Below the pieces are notes generated by a model. It saw only the letters and a program-made list of their open reading frames with translations, ran no database searches and was not told where the DNA came from. From Solibacillus sp. FSL H8-0538 (GTDB lineage Bacteria > Bacillota > Bacilli > Bacillales_A > Planococcaceae), in the NCBI RefSeq assembly GCF_038003525.1, contig NZ_JBBOPI010000001.1, forward strand, positions 2,471,001 to 2,535,000: 64,000 nucleotides of DNA. Direction: 5' to 3'. A program made the position numbers and the translations under genes. How positions within the stretch are numbered: position 1 is the stretch's first letter; each line of letters starts with the position of its first letter. Shown piece by piece: positions 37,581 to 47,016 of this stretch.

Positions 37581-37643
37581 TTAGCTTTTTTGGAGAGGTG
37601 CATTCACGCTAATCTGACTTTCCGCATGAGCCTTCAAGTGCAT
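37581..37643 (-). CDS. Possible 20-residue ORF upstream of folC
   Basis: GAGGAGGTGTTC sits directly before an ATG that opens a 20-residue frame (MHLKAHAESQISVNAPLQKS), ending 63 bp before folC paralog 2. The frame is also open upstream to another ATG at 37682. I recognise no family. It may be a leader peptide, a remnant of the missing comC region, or chance. The strong ribosome-binding site is the only support. Confidence 0.3.
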   Translation of the reverse strand: MHLKAHAESQISVNAPLQKS

Positions 37644-37722
37644 GAACACCTCCTCTTCACGTTCAAGCGGCGTGTGATGCATGAATGCGAATAGCACCAA
37701 TGCAATCTAACAGACCTAACGA

Positions 37723-37813
37723 CTTAGATAGACTCAACTCGACCTAAATAGGGCGAGTTCTTGCCCTTACTTCTGTGGATGAGAAAGGTATATTTTTTCA
37801 CCCACTAAAAAAA
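37723..37813 (+). repeat. Type 1 palindromic repeat, copy d
   Basis: CTTAGATAGACTC is followed by hairpin A (AACTCG...CGAGTT). The spacer GCCCTTACTTCTGTGG and hairpin B left arm GTGGATGAGAAAG with partner TTTTTTCACCCAC come next. The A-run is shared with the T-tract of the valS terminator. Confidence 0.75.
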
Positions 37814-37836
37814 TGCCCTAGATATCTAGGGCATTA
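37805..37836 (-). terminator. Intrinsic terminator after valS
   Basis: A 12-bp perfect palindrome AATGCCCTAGAT/ATCTAGGGCATT is followed by TTTTTTTAG on the minus strand, 7 bp after the valS stop. Confidence 0.92.
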
Positions 37837-37842
37837 CCATTA

Positions 37843-40494
37843 TTACATATTTTTAAGCTCTGCTAAACGTTTTTCAACTGATGCGAATTTTTCTTCATAA
37901 TCCGCTAGTTTTTCGCGCTCAACATTAACAAGTGCTTCTGGTGCTTTTGATACGAATTTTTCGTTTGAAAGCTTACCATTTACTAATTTTACTTCTTTCG
38001 CCCATTTCTCAAGCTCTTTTTCAAGGCGTGCGATTTCTTCCTCTACGTTAATTAAACCTGCAAGAGGTAAGAATAGTTCTGCTCCTGAAACAACAGCTGA
38101 CATTGCCTGTGCTGGCGCTTCAATCCCTTCACCTATTGTTAATGTCTCTGGGTTACAGAATTTTTCGATGTATGCTTTATTTGCTTCAAGTACAGCTGCA
38201 GTTGCCGCATCTTTTGCTGAAATATATAACGGTACTTTTTTACTCATTGGCGTGTTTACTTCCGCACGGATGTTACGTACTGAACGTATAATATCCATAA
38301 GCAGTTGCATATCACCCGCTTCCGCCTTGAAGTTAAAGTCAGGATTTACAGTTGGCCATGCTGCTACTGTAATTGACTCGCCTTGATGTGGTAAGTGTTG
38401 CCAAATTTCTTCTGTAATGAATGGCATGAATGGATGTAGTAAACGCATCGTTTGATCAAGTACGTGCGCAAGTACTGAACGAGTTGTTTTCTTAGCCACT
38501 TCATCTTCACCGTAAAGTGGAAGCTTCGCCATTTCGATATACCAAGAACAGAAATCATCCCAAATGAAATTATAAAGCTCACGGCCCACTTCACCGAACT
38601 CATATTTATCAGCAAGCGTTGTTACGCGGTCAATTGTTTCATTTAAACGAGATAAAATCCATTTATCGGCAGTTGACAAGTCACCAGTTAAATCAATTTC
38701 TTCATAAGTCATGCCATCCATGTTCATTAGAGCGAAACGAGATGCATTCCAAATTTTATTCGCAAAGTTCCAAGTAGCTTCTACTTTTTCAGTTGTGTAA
38801 CGTAAGTCTTGACCTGGAGAAGAACCCGTTGATAAGAAGTAACGTAATGAATCTGCACCGTACTGCTCGATTACTTCCATTGGATCAACACCGTTACCTA
38901 GAGACTTAGACATTTTCCGTCCTTCAGCATCACGAACTAAACCGTGGATTAATACGTCTTTGAATGGACGCTCGCCTGTAAACTCAATTCCTTGGAAGAT
39001 CATACGTGAAACCCAGAAGAAGATGATGTCATAGCCCGTAACAAGTGTGTTCGTTGGGTAGTAGCGTTTGAATAATTCACTTTCTTCGTTTGGCCAGTCC
39101 ATAGTAGAAAATGGCCATAGTGCAGACGAGAACCATGTATCAAGTACGTCTTCATCTTGTGTCCAATTTTCAGCGTCTGCAGGTGCTTCCTTGCCAACGT
39201 AAATTTCACCTGTTTCATTATGATACCAAGCTGGAATTTGGTGACCCCACCATAATTGACGAGAAATACACCAATCACGAATATTTTCCATCCAGCGAGA
39301 GTATGTGTTTTCAAAACGAGAAGGAACGAAATTCACTTTACCTTCTTCGTCTTTTTGTAATTCCAGAGAAGCATCTGCAAGTGGTTGCATTTTAACAAAC
39401 CATTGCGCTGATAGGTATGGCTCAACAACAGCACCTGTACGCTCAGAGTGCCCTACTGAGTGCATATGCTCTTCGATTTTAATTAGGACGCCTGATTCTT
39501 GTAAGTCAGCAACGATTTGCTTACGGCATTCAAAACGGTCCATACCATTGTATTTACCAGCAAGCTCATTCATTGTACCGTCTTCATTCATAACTAAAAT
39601 ACGCTCTAAGTTATGACGGTTACCTACTTCAAAGTCATTCGGGTCATGCGCTGGTGTCATTTTTACTACACCTGTTCCAAATTCCATATCTACGTAGTCA
39701 TCCGCTACGATTGGAATTTCACGGCCTACGATTGGTAGTATTACTGTTTTTCCAATTAGGTGTTGGTAACGCTCGTCATTCGGGTGAACTGCTACACCAG
39801 AGTCTCCTAGCATTGTTTCAGGACGCGTCGTTGCAACTTCTAATTTACCTGAACCATCAGCTAGTGGGTATTCCATATGATAAAACGCACCTTGAACATC
39901 TTCGTGAATTACTTCAATGTCTGATAAAGCCGTTTTTGCTGCAGGATCCCAGTTAATAATGCGCTCGCCGCGGTAAATTAAACCTTTTTCGTATAATTGA
40001 ACGAAAACTGTTTTAACGGCATCTGATAAGCCTTGATCTAATGTAAAACGCTCGCGAGAATAGTCAAGTGCTAGTCCAAGTTTAGACCATTGTTCACGAA
40101 TATGACCTGCATATTCTTCTTTCCATTCCCATGTTTTTTCTAGGAATTTTTCACGACCAAGGTCATAACGAGAAATTCCTTCTTCGCGAAGTTTCGCTTC
40201 TACTTTAGCTTGTGTTGCAATACCAGCGTGGTCCATCCCTGGTAACCAAAGAGCATCATACCCCTGCATGCGCTTCATACGGATTAAGATATCTTGTAAT
40301 GTTGTATCCCACGCATGACCTAAGTGTAATTTCCCTGTTACGTTCGGTGGTGGAATTACGATTGAGTACGGCTTTTTATCGCTTTCTGGCTGTGCTTCAA
40401 AAAACTTCCCTTGTAACCACCATTCATAGCGGCCCGCTTCGATTGCTTGCGGATCATATTTTGTTGGCATTGATAAATCTTGATGTTCTGTCAT
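37843..40494 (-). CDS. valS: Valyl-tRNA synthetase
   Basis: The 883-residue class I synthetase charges tRNA-Val. The HIGH motif is HLGH in [15 protein letters not shown] near residue 50 and KMSKS is in [14 protein letters not shown] near 525. The CP1 editing domain (about 190-350) has [21 protein letters not shown]-terminal coiled-coil arm (about 815-883, [20 protein letters not shown]) is typical of ValRS. It starts behind TAAGGAGGAATTTATA and is controlled by a T-box. Confidence 0.98.
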   Translation of the reverse strand: MTEHQDLSMPTKYDPQAIEAGRYEWWLQGKFFEAQPESDKKPYSIVIPPPNVTGKLHLGHAWDTTLQDILIRMKRMQGYDALWLPGMDHAGIATQAKVEAKLREEGISRYDLGREKFLEKTWEWKEEYAGHIREQWSKLGLALDYSRERFTLDQGLSDAVKTVFVQLYEKGLIYRGERIINWDPAAKTALSDIEVIHEDVQGAFYHMEYPLADGSGKLEVATTRPETMLGDSGVAVHPNDERYQHLIGKTVILPIVGREIPIVADDYVDMEFGTGVVKMTPAHDPNDFEVGNRHNLERILVMNEDGTMNELAGKYNGMDRFECRKQIVADLQESGVLIKIEEHMHSVGHSERTGAVVEPYLSAQWFVKMQPLADASLELQKDEEGKVNFVPSRFENTYSRWMENIRDWCISRQLWWGHQIPAWYHNETGEIYVGKEAPADAENWTQDEDVLDTWFSSALWPFSTMDWPNEESELFKRYYPTNTLVTGYDIIFFWVSRMIFQGIEFTGERPFKDVLIHGLVRDAEGRKMSKSLGNGVDPMEVIEQYGADSLRYFLSTGSSPGQDLRYTTEKVEATWNFANKIWNASRFALMNMDGMTYEEIDLTGDLSTADKWILSRLNETIDRVTTLADKYEFGEVGRELYNFIWDDFCSWYIEMAKLPLYGEDEVAKKTTRSVLAHVLDQTMRLLHPFMPFITEEIWQHLPHQGESITVAAWPTVNPDFNFKAEAGDMQLLMDIIRSVRNIRAEVNTPMSKKVPLYISAKDAATAAVLEANKAYIEKFCNPETLTIGEGIEAPAQAMSAVVSGAELFLPLAGLINVEEEIARLEKELEKWAKEVKLVNGKLSNEKFVSKAPEALVNVEREKLADYEEKFASVEKRLAELKNM

Positions 40495-40537
40495 TATAAA
40501 TTCCTCCTTACAAATATTACCTGATTTTAGGCAAATA

Positions 40538-40797
40538 AAAACTCCTATCGTCTCTAAAAAGGACGAAGGAGTTTTAAATTATATTCGCGGTACCACCTTT
40601 ATTCCGAGCACGAAAAGTGGCGCTCAGCTCTTAATTCGGTAACGGTGTTTAACCGGCTTTAGCTACTGTTAGTTCACGAAAGCTGCTCCCAGGCTACATT
40701 CAAATGGTTGCGTTGTAGAAACTTTTCAGCTACCGTTTCTTCTCTAAACAAGCAAAATCATTTTACTCTTCCTAATCTTTGCATCAATTATTTAACT
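40538..40797 (-). promoter_or_regulatory. T-box leader of valS
   Basis: The conserved T-box core AATAAAGGTGGTACCGCG is at 40586-40603 on the minus strand. Upstream, GAGAAGAAACGGTAGCTGAA (AG and GNTG boxes of Stem I) and GAATGTAGCC are visible. The likely specifier GTA, a valine codon, is at 40695-40697. The competing terminator AACTCCTTCGTC/GACGATAGGAGTT with a T-run is at 40538-40576. Uncharged tRNA-Val should stabilise the antiterminator and allow valS expression. Confidence 0.95.
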
Positions 40798-40803
40798 GTT
40801 CAT

Positions 40804-40832
40804 ATTGTATATAACTTAGTCATATTTTTCAA
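40804..40832 (-). promoter_or_regulatory. Sigma-A promoter of valS
   Basis: TTGAAA (40827-40832), a 17-bp spacer and TACAAT (40804-40809) on the minus strand would start the T-box transcript near 40797. Confidence 0.75.
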
Positions 40833-40864
40833 GCGTCAAACCAAATTTAGAAAGGATGTGTATA

Positions 40865-41056
40865 ATGCGCCGAAATTACAATCCGTATTTACTGCCACCT
40901 TGGCTCCGTAAAGTGCGTTTTTATTGCAAGCATATCATTATTCCACTTGCAATTTTTCAAGCAATTCGCACGCTTTTTGTTCCGACGACTGGTGACTTTA
41001 TTTTACTACTCATACTTATTTTCTTTGCGTACTTATTCACGACGGACTTTATTTAG
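40865..41056 (+). CDS. Small membrane protein, 63 residues, unknown
   Basis: This protein has two probable membrane helices (about residues 24-40, IIIPLAIFQAIRTLFV, and 44-62, GDFILLLILIFFAYLF) after a basic N-terminus RRNYNPYLLPPWLRKVRFY. GAAAGGATG lies 8 bp before the ATG; an ATG 9 bp upstream is less well placed. It is one of very few plus-strand genes, divergent from valS and overlapping the 3' end of the spoVID-like gene by 24 bp. I recognise no family; small membrane proteins here could be sporulation genes, which is a guess. Confidence 0.6.
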   Translation: MRRNYNPYLLPPWLRKVRFYCKHIIIPLAIFQAIRTLFVPTTGDFILLLILIFFAYLFTTDFI

Positions 41057-41650
41057 CGTAACATTCAATAAACTATACGCTTCCGCCAGCTCAGCATAAA
41101 AATCATCATGGGCATTTGCAACTTTTTCAGGCTCTGGAGCGAGTATTAATTGGCTACTACTCTCAAGGATCGCTAGTTGCTCAGGCAACTGCTCTGTTAC
41201 ATGATTTGACAACTGTTTTACCACCTGCTCTGGTACGATTTCCTCCACTACAGGCTGTCCCTCAAAGCGGCACGCTACTTGCCACTTAAACGTACAGCCT
41301 GATCCGTCATAAACAAAAAACGATACATCATTTACGTCTAGCGCGAGTTGATTTGTCTCCATTTTTTCTTTCGGTAAGTCCACCTCAAGCGGGAGCGCAT
41401 ATTCAAAATAACCATCTAAATTATTTACATCTAAATGGTCAATAAATATCCCTTCACCTGGATGTACCTCCTTCGTTGGATCAAAACGCACACTTGCCGC
41501 AATATGATAAATGCCTGTTAGCCGAACGGACTCTTCTAACTGTTGTTGCTCCCATTGCGGCGTTATTTGAACCGAAACTACTTCTTCAATCGCACCTAGC
41601 TGTAACGGAAAATCAAACTGTTCTACCATTTCCCAGGCAATTTTTTTCAT
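41033..41650 (-). CDS. SpoVID-like N-terminal domain protein lacking LysM
   Basis: The 205-residue protein resembles the N-terminal domain of the spore-coat morphogen SpoVID. VVSVQITPQWEQQQLEESV, then LTGIYHI, and YALPLEVDLPKEKM match, from memory, the VSELLSISLDP...LTGEY...FPVDITIPKNK pattern. Position between valS and hemL equals that of B. subtilis spoVID. The long acidic middle region and C-terminal LysM domain are absent; it ends in a short helical tail (FYAELAEAYSLLNVTLNKVR) like the SpoIVA-contacting region. The ATG at 41650 follows AGGAGGGAAG, which is buried in a hairpin. Confidence 0.75.
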   Translation of the reverse strand: MKKIAWEMVEQFDFPLQLGAIEEVVSVQITPQWEQQQLEESVRLTGIYHIAASVRFDPTKEVHPGEGIFIDHLDVNNLDGYFEYALPLEVDLPKEKMETNQLALDVNDVSFFVYDGSGCTFKWQVACRFEGQPVVEEIVPEQVVKQLSNHVTEQLPEQLAILESSSQLILAPEPEKVANAHDDFYAELAEAYSLLNVTLNKVRRE

Positions 41651-41652
41651 AG

Positions 41653-41689
41653 TCTTCCCTCCTGTATTAACCTTATGCAGGAGGGAAGA
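41653..41689 (-). promoter_or_regulatory. Hairpin that sequesters the Shine-Dalgarno of the spoVID-like gene
   Basis: On the minus strand TCTTCCCTCCTG and CAGGAGGGAAGA form 12 uninterrupted base pairs around a 13-nt loop, ending 2 bp before the ATG. The whole AGGAGG site is inside the stem. There is no T-run, so it is not a terminator. Confidence 0.75.
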
Positions 41690-41820
41690 AATTATGAGTA
41701 ATTTAGAAAGACACATCGATTCCATATGAATAATAGAGCCATTTCGCCCACGGTTTTTAACAAGGTATAACGCATGTTCCGCCTCTTTGTAGCTATTTAT
41801 AAATTGATTAACAATGAACA

Positions 41821-42000
41821 AAAGCGCTAAAGCGCCTGCTTAGCCCCGACAAGTGCTGGAGAGCCCGAAGTGAAGGCGCTCTCTTTGCCTTCGCCCGAGG
41901 GATAGAAGCGACCTCGAGGGGCAGGCGCTTTAGCCTAGACGTTGCATATACTTTTTTAAAAGTTGTCCACATGGCGAAATTTTATAATTTCCTTAACAAT
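41821..42000 (+). repeat. Type 2 structured repeat, copy ii (most complete)
   Basis: Left arm 41827-41839 and right arm 41921-41933 are a perfect 13-bp inverted repeat. Inside are a GTGAAGGC/GCCTTCGC stem (41870-41877 with 41887-41894, one G-T pair) and a CGAGG/CCTCG stem (41896-41900 with 41912-41916). The core ends GCCTAGACG. A 60-bp AT-rich tail shared with copy i follows, and the unit then abuts type 1 copy e. No reading frame of note. Confidence 0.85.
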
Positions 42001-42091
42001 AAAAAAGACACAACTCGCCCAAAAGCGGGCGAGTTGATGTCCTTACTTATATGGATGGGAAAGTTATCCTTTCTTATCCACCAAGAAAAAA
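42001..42091 (+). repeat. Type 1 palindromic repeat, copy e (best preserved)
   Basis: AAAAAAGACAC, hairpin A (9-bp AACTCGCCC/GGGCGAGTT), spacer GATGTCCTTACTTAT and hairpin B (ATGGATGGGAAAG with CTTTCTTATCCAC), then an A-run next to the hemL stop. On the minus strand hairpin A is followed by GTCTTTTTTATT, so this copy may itself terminate the hem transcript; no other hemL terminator is seen. Confidence 0.85.
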
Positions 42092-42098
42092 TAACAAT

Positions 42099-43388
42099 TT
42101 AGCGTGCAAGCTTTGCAAACACCTTATGGAAAGCTTCTACTGTTTTAGCGATTTGTTCTTCTGTATGTGCAGTTGAGATAAATAAGCCCTCAAATTGTGA
42201 TGGTGGTAGGAAGATTCCTTCTTCCGCCATTAATTTAAAGTATTCCGCAAATAATTCTAAATCAGATGTTTTTGCTGATTCAAAATCTACTACATCTTCA
42301 TTTGTAAAGAAGTAGCCAATCATTGATCCAGCACGGTTTACTGTATGCGGGATATTGTATTTCGTTGCTGCCTCGCGGAAACCAGCTTCAAGTTGGTCTC
42401 CTAACTTCGTGAAGTACATGTACGATTCTTTGTTTAAACGAGATAATGTTTCGTATCCTGCCGTCATTGCAAGCGGATTACCCGATAACGTACCTGCTTG
42501 ATAAATAGGTCCAGATGGGGCAATTTGCTCCATAATTTCACGTTTACCGCCGAATGCTCCTACAGGAAGTCCACCACCGATTACTTTGCCTAAGCAAGTA
42601 AGGTCCGGCTTAATGCCGAAGTATTCTTGTGCACAGCCGTAACCTACACGGAAGCCTGTCATTACTTCATCAAAAATAAGAACCGTCCCGTTTGTTTCTG
42701 TTAATTCGCGTAAGCCTTGGAGGAAGCCTGGTTGTGGTGGCACAACCCCCATATTCCCTGCGACTGGCTCTAAAATAACTGCTGCTAAATCTTTGCCGTA
42801 TTTTTCGAACACAAGTTTCGCTGACTCTAAATCATTGTAAGCAACTGTTAATGTGTTTTTCGCAATATCTGCTGGAACACCAGGGCTATCAGGTAAACCA
42901 AGTGTAGCTACACCAGAACCCGCTTTAATTAATAATGAATCGCCATGACCGTGGTATGAACCTTCGAATTTCAGGATTTTGTCTCGACCAGTATAGCCAC
43001 GAGCTAAGCGTAATGCTGACATTGTTGCCTCTGTACCAGAAGATACAAAACGAATCATTTCAACTGAAGGCAGGCGGTCCATTACAAGCTTTGCTAATTT
43101 ATTTTCAGAAAGTGTTGGCGCACCAAATGAAGCACCTTTTGTTGCTTGCTCCTGGATTGCTGCAACTACTTCAGGATGTGTATGACCTAAAATTAGTGGG
43201 CCCCAAGATAATACATAGTCAATATATTCATTACCATCGATATCTTTAATAACTGCACCGTGACCAGATTCCATGAAGATTGGTTCCATGTTTACTGATT
43301 TGAATGCACGCACTGGGCTGTTTACACCACCTGGCATTAAATCAATTGCTTCTGTAAATGCTTGTTTTGAGTTTTCATATGAACGCAT
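42099..43388 (-). CDS. hemL: Glutamate-1-semialdehyde 2,1-aminomutase
   Basis: The 429-residue PLP enzyme makes 5-aminolevulinate from glutamate semialdehyde. It has [15 protein letters not shown] near residue 18, [16 protein letters not shown] near 116, [10 protein letters not shown] near 244 and the PLP lysine in [17 protein letters not shown] near 267. It starts one base after the hemB stop and is the last gene of the hem operon. Confidence 0.97.
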   Translation of the reverse strand: MRSYENSKQAFTEAIDLMPGGVNSPVRAFKSVNMEPIFMESGHGAVIKDIDGNEYIDYVLSWGPLILGHTHPEVVAAIQEQATKGASFGAPTLSENKLAKLVMDRLPSVEMIRFVSSGTEATMSALRLARGYTGRDKILKFEGSYHGHGDSLLIKAGSGVATLGLPDSPGVPADIAKNTLTVAYNDLESAKLVFEKYGKDLAAVILEPVAGNMGVVPPQPGFLQGLRELTETNGTVLIFDEVMTGFRVGYGCAQEYFGIKPDLTCLGKVIGGGLPVGAFGGKREIMEQIAPSGPIYQAGTLSGNPLAMTAGYETLSRLNKESYMYFTKLGDQLEAGFREAATKYNIPHTVNRAGSMIGYFFTNEDVVDFESAKTSDLELFAEYFKLMAEEGIFLPPSQFEGLFISTAHTEEQIAKTVEAFHKVFAKLAR

Positions 43389-43389
43389 A

Positions 43390-44370
43390 TTATTTCTCCC
43401 CTAACCAACGCGCCACGTCTTTTGCGTGATACGTAATAATTAATTCAGAACCAGCACGCTTCATGCCAAGTAATGTTTCCATTACAACTGATTTTTCATC
43501 AATCCAACCGTTAATTGCTGCCGCCTTCACCATTGCATATTCACCTGAAACATTGTACGCAACAATTGGTAATGGGAAGTTGTTTTTCACATCTCGGATA
43601 ATATCAAGGTAAGCTAAAGCAGGTTTAACAATTAAGAAATCTGCACCCTCTTCAACGTCAGACGTCGCCTCGCGAATTGCTTCCATACGGTTTGATGGAT
43701 CCATTTGGTACGTTTTACGGTCACCAAATTTTGGTGCGCCATCAGCAGCTTCACGGAATGGTCCATAGTAACCCGATGCATATTTAACGGCATAAGACAT
43801 AATTGGAATATGTTCAAAACCAGCTGCATCTAAACCAGCACGTATCGCTGTAACAAAACCGTCCATCATATTAGATGGTGCGATGATGTCTGCGCCCGCT
43901 TCAGCTTGAGAAATCGCAGTTTGCGCAAGAAGATTTAAAGAAGGGTCGTTTAAGATTTTCTCTCCTTCTACTACACCACAATGTCCATGATTTGTAAATT
44001 CACAAAGACAAGTATCTGCGACAACTAACAGCTCCGGGTGACGCTCTTTAATGAAACGTGTCGCCTTTTGAACGATACCATGATCATGGTAAGCGCCAGA
44101 ACCAACCGCATCCTTTTCTGCTGGCAAGCCGAATAAAATAACAGCCGAAATACCTAATGTTACAACTTCATCAATTTCTTCACCTAAATTATCTAAAGAA
44201 AATTGGAAGACACCTGGCATCGAAGAAACTGGATTTTTAATATTTTCGCCTTCAATAACGAAAATCGGGTAAATTAGATCTTCCTTGTGTAAATACGTTT
44301 CTTTCACCAAGGCACGCATACCCGCACTTTGACGAAGACGGCGATGTCTTTGGAAATATAATTCTGTCAT
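43390..44370 (-). CDS. hemB: Delta-aminolevulinic acid dehydratase (porphobilinogen synthase)
   Basis: The 326-residue enzyme condenses two ALA to porphobilinogen. It has the zinc-type cysteine motif [14 protein letters not shown] near residue 120. The first Schiff-base lysine region is [20 protein letters not shown] near 195 and the second is [14 protein letters not shown] near 250. Overlaps hemD by 4 bp. Length is normal. Confidence 0.97.
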   Translation of the reverse strand: MTELYFQRHRRLRQSAGMRALVKETYLHKEDLIYPIFVIEGENIKNPVSSMPGVFQFSLDNLGEEIDEVVTLGISAVILFGLPAEKDAVGSGAYHDHGIVQKATRFIKERHPELLVVADTCLCEFTNHGHCGVVEGEKILNDPSLNLLAQTAISQAEAGADIIAPSNMMDGFVTAIRAGLDAAGFEHIPIMSYAVKYASGYYGPFREAADGAPKFGDRKTYQMDPSNRMEAIREATSDVEEGADFLIVKPALAYLDIIRDVKNNFPLPIVAYNVSGEYAMVKAAAINGWIDEKSVVMETLLGMKRAGSELIITYHAKDVARWLGEK

Positions 44371-45122
44371 TGTTTTGTTTCCTCCAATATTAGTTGTTCA
44401 ATTACCGCTTGCATTGTATACGTTTCTGGTTGAACATACACCGACACACCTACTTGTTGTAATGCGCTAGCAGTTATATGGCCAATCGCTGCGGCTTTCA
44501 CTCGGTTCCAGCCAACCATTGGCACGATATTCTCATCAAAAACCTTTACTGCAGATGGGCTAGCAAAAATAACGATGGCCTCCGTTTCTTGCAATGTCCA
44601 AATAAATGGTTCTATAAACTCTCTATTTTCAACCGTTTCATAAACTGTCCATTCTACTACATCAAACGGCAAGCCTTCTTTAATTGTCGGCTTCGCTAAG
44701 CTGCCACGTAAAAATAAGCAACGCGGTGAATCGCCTGCGACTGCAGGAAACTCCTGCACGAACACATCTGCACTAAAAATAGACGGGATAAAGTGAACCG
44801 TAAAGCCTTGCGCTTCTAGTAGCGCAGCCGTTTTAGTTCCAACAGCCGCCACTTTACTATTAATATCAGCTGCTGTTATATGTGCACGATTTATTTTATC
44901 GATAAAAGCCTCTACAGCATTTTGACTCGTAAATATAAGCCAGTTGAAGCTTGCGAACTCGGTGATATGCACATCATCTTCAACCAAATGTTCCTGTATG
45001 CGGATTAAAGGGAAAACGGCAACCGTACCGCCATTTTCCCTTACTTGTTGCTTTACCTCTGTCGTTTTGGCAGAGCCTGTTAGAATAATTGTTTTACCCT
45101 TAAGCGGTAAATTAGTTGGCAT
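44367..45122 (-). CDS. hemD: Uroporphyrinogen-III synthase
   Basis: The 251-residue two-lobed HemD protein closes and inverts ring D of hydroxymethylbilane. Family is poorly conserved; visible features are [14 protein letters not shown] near residue 65, [17 protein letters not shown] near 90, [12 protein letters not shown] near 175 and [16 protein letters not shown] near 200. Location between hemC and hemB confirms the call. Its start overlaps hemC by 11 bp. Confidence 0.93.
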   Translation of the reverse strand: MPTNLPLKGKTIILTGSAKTTEVKQQVRENGGTVAVFPLIRIQEHLVEDDVHITEFASFNWLIFTSQNAVEAFIDKINRAHITAADINSKVAAVGTKTAALLEAQGFTVHFIPSIFSADVFVQEFPAVAGDSPRCLFLRGSLAKPTIKEGLPFDVVEWTVYETVENREFIEPFIWTLQETEAIVIFASPSAVKVFDENIVPMVGWNRVKAAAIGHITASALQQVGVSVYVQPETYTMQAVIEQLILEETKQ

Positions 45123-46044
45123 CTTGCTCAGCCTTCACTTTTTGGATTAAGTCGAACGCTCCTTGCTCTGTTAACACGCGTGCAACTTCTTTCCCTACTG
45201 CATTCGCATCTGTACCTGATACTGTTTCTTTATAAGCCACTGATGCGTCTGGTGCTGCAACTAAACCTGTAAGCGTGATTTGTTCGCCTTCAACTACTGC
45301 ATACCCGGCGATTGGTACCTGACAGCCGCCATCCATTGCTGCAAGGAAAGAACGCTCTGCATGAGCAGATTGCCAAGTTGAAGCATCTGTCAATTTTGCG
45401 AGCTCGGCAAGTAACTCTGCATCATCTTCGCGACACTCAATTCCTAATGAACCTTGCGCTACTGCTGGTAAGCATACATCGATATCTAAATACTCTGTTA
45501 CCACTTCATCGCTCCATCCAAGACGTTTAAGTCCTGCAGCAGCTAAAATAATGGCATCGTACTCTTCTGTTTCAAGTTTTGCTAAACGTGTATCAACATT
45601 GCCGCGAATCCATTTAATTTCAAGGTCTGGACGAGCTGCAAGTAGCTGTGCGCTACGACGAAGTGAACTTGTCCCAACTACAGCACCTTGCGAAAGGTCT
45701 GCAAATTTTACATGGCCTTTTGAAATGAATGCATCACGTGCATCCTCACGTGGAGGAATACAGCCGATTACTAAGCCTTCTGGTAATACTGCTGGCATAT
45801 CCTTCATTGAGTGTACAGCAAAGTCGATTTCTTTATCATATAGTGCTTGTTCGATTTCTTTAACGAATAAGCCTTTACCGCCTACTTTAGAAAGCTGTAC
45901 GTCTAAAATACGGTCACCTTTTGTTACGATTTCTTTTATTTCAAAATCGAATGGGACACCCGCTGCTTTTAATTCATTAATAAACCAATTCGTTTGCGTT
46001 AATGCTAACTTACTTTTACGTGAACCTACAATAATTTTTCTCAA
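45112..46044 (-). CDS. hemC: Porphobilinogen deaminase (hydroxymethylbilane synthase)
   Basis: The 310-residue enzyme polymerises four porphobilinogens. It begins [19 protein letters not shown], has [15 protein letters not shown] near residue 83, [18 protein letters not shown] and [12 protein letters not shown]. The cofactor-binding cysteine is in [13 protein letters not shown] near 240. It uses TTG at 46044 behind AAAGGT. Third gene in the hem operon. Confidence 0.96.
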   Translation of the reverse strand: MRKIIVGSRKSKLALTQTNWFINELKAAGVPFDFEIKEIVTKGDRILDVQLSKVGGKGLFVKEIEQALYDKEIDFAVHSMKDMPAVLPEGLVIGCIPPREDARDAFISKGHVKFADLSQGAVVGTSSLRRSAQLLAARPDLEIKWIRGNVDTRLAKLETEEYDAIILAAAGLKRLGWSDEVVTEYLDIDVCLPAVAQGSLGIECREDDAELLAELAKLTDASTWQSAHAERSFLAAMDGGCQVPIAGYAVVEGEQITLTGLVAAPDASVAYKETVSGTDANAVGKEVARVLTEQGAFDLIQKVKAEQDAN

Positions 46045-46062
46045 CCAAATCCGACCTTTCTG

Positions 46063-46890
46063 TTAATACCATAGATGGAAATTTGATAATTTACTGCCTA
46101 GGAAGAAGTTAATGACGACGAGTAAAAATGTATAAATTTGAACCCATGCATACGTCATACCTACCAGCTTTCCATTCCGGTGAAGTAATAAAATTGTTAT
46201 ATAAATAACGGTTAATATAAATGAACCGATAATTTTCACATCGAATACAGATAAACCGTCTAATGTCATTAAAGCCCATTCTAATCCCAATATCAAACTA
46301 ATAAATAGTAAAGGCACCCCGAATAAAATCGAATTACTCATCCAGCTACTCATTTGCTGCAACGAAGGCAAGCGGGACCATAAATTATTAAATTTCTTCT
46401 GTTTTAATATACGATATAAAATTAAATACAGTACGGAAAAAACAAACGACAATGAAAATGCAGCATAAGACACAATGGCAAAGCAAATATGAATAAATAA
46501 CATTTCTGACACGAGCGAATCTACAACATGCTGTGTTGTTTCATTCGGTGCAAATAAATGGATCGTTACAAAGACGAAACCTAATACATTTATGAAAAAC
46601 ACCGGCAAATCTACCCGCGCAATACAATGCAGCACAATCGATAATGTTGTAAGTAACCATGCATAGAAATATACACCTTCAAATAATGATAGTATCGGGA
46701 AGCGCTTTGTCTCAAAGATAAATAATAAAAAAAAGATGGTTTGTAAGGCCCATACGACTGACACTAGCCAAAATGCGATACGGCGGGCTCTTACCTGTTT
46801 ATATAAATAATCGGTAAAATAAAAGACTAAGCTAAGCGCATAAAGAACAACCATCAGTTCATATAGTCTTGCCATCGTTATTTCTGTCAT
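46063..46890 (-). CDS. hemX: HemX/CcsA-like cytochrome assembly membrane protein
   Basis: The 275-residue protein has eight predicted membrane helices of the CcsA/HemX type. VSYAAFSLSFVFSVLYLILY and WALMTLDGLSVFDVKIIGSF are visible. B. subtilis HemX lowers the amount of HemA and sits in the same place. I take ATG 46890 with AAGAAGGG upstream rather than TTG 46896. It is separated from hemA by a strong terminator-like hairpin. Confidence 0.9.
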   Translation of the reverse strand: MTEITMARLYELMVVLYALSLVFYFTDYLYKQVRARRIAFWLVSVVWALQTIFFLLFIFETKRFPILSLFEGVYFYAWLLTTLSIVLHCIARVDLPVFFINVLGFVFVTIHLFAPNETTQHVVDSLVSEMLFIHICFAIVSYAAFSLSFVFSVLYLILYRILKQKKFNNLWSRLPSLQQMSSWMSNSILFGVPLLFISLILGLEWALMTLDGLSVFDVKIIGSFILTVIYITILLLHRNGKLVGMTYAWVQIYTFLLVVINFFLGSKLSNFHLWY

Positions 46891-46949
46891 AAGCAACCCT
46901 TCTTCTTAATTCTAATGAACGTTCCCCTTAAAATGAAATTGTTTATTAT

Positions 46950-47003
46950 AAAAAAAGCGTCTTCAGTATCTATAATTTTATCATATAGATACGAAAACGC
47001 TTA
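46950..47003 (-). terminator. Terminator or attenuator between hemA and hemX
   Basis: A long stem, AAGCGTTTTCGTATCTAT with its near-complement and three mismatches, ends in seven T on the minus strand, 14 bp after the hemA stop. Downstream hem genes must be expressed by readthrough or an unseen promoter. Confidence 0.85.
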
Positions 47004-47016
47004 TTTATTATTTTAG

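Noticed and set aside
41653-41689. Intrinsic terminator
   Set aside because: The stem is strong but has no T-run on either strand, and its right arm is the ribosome-binding site.
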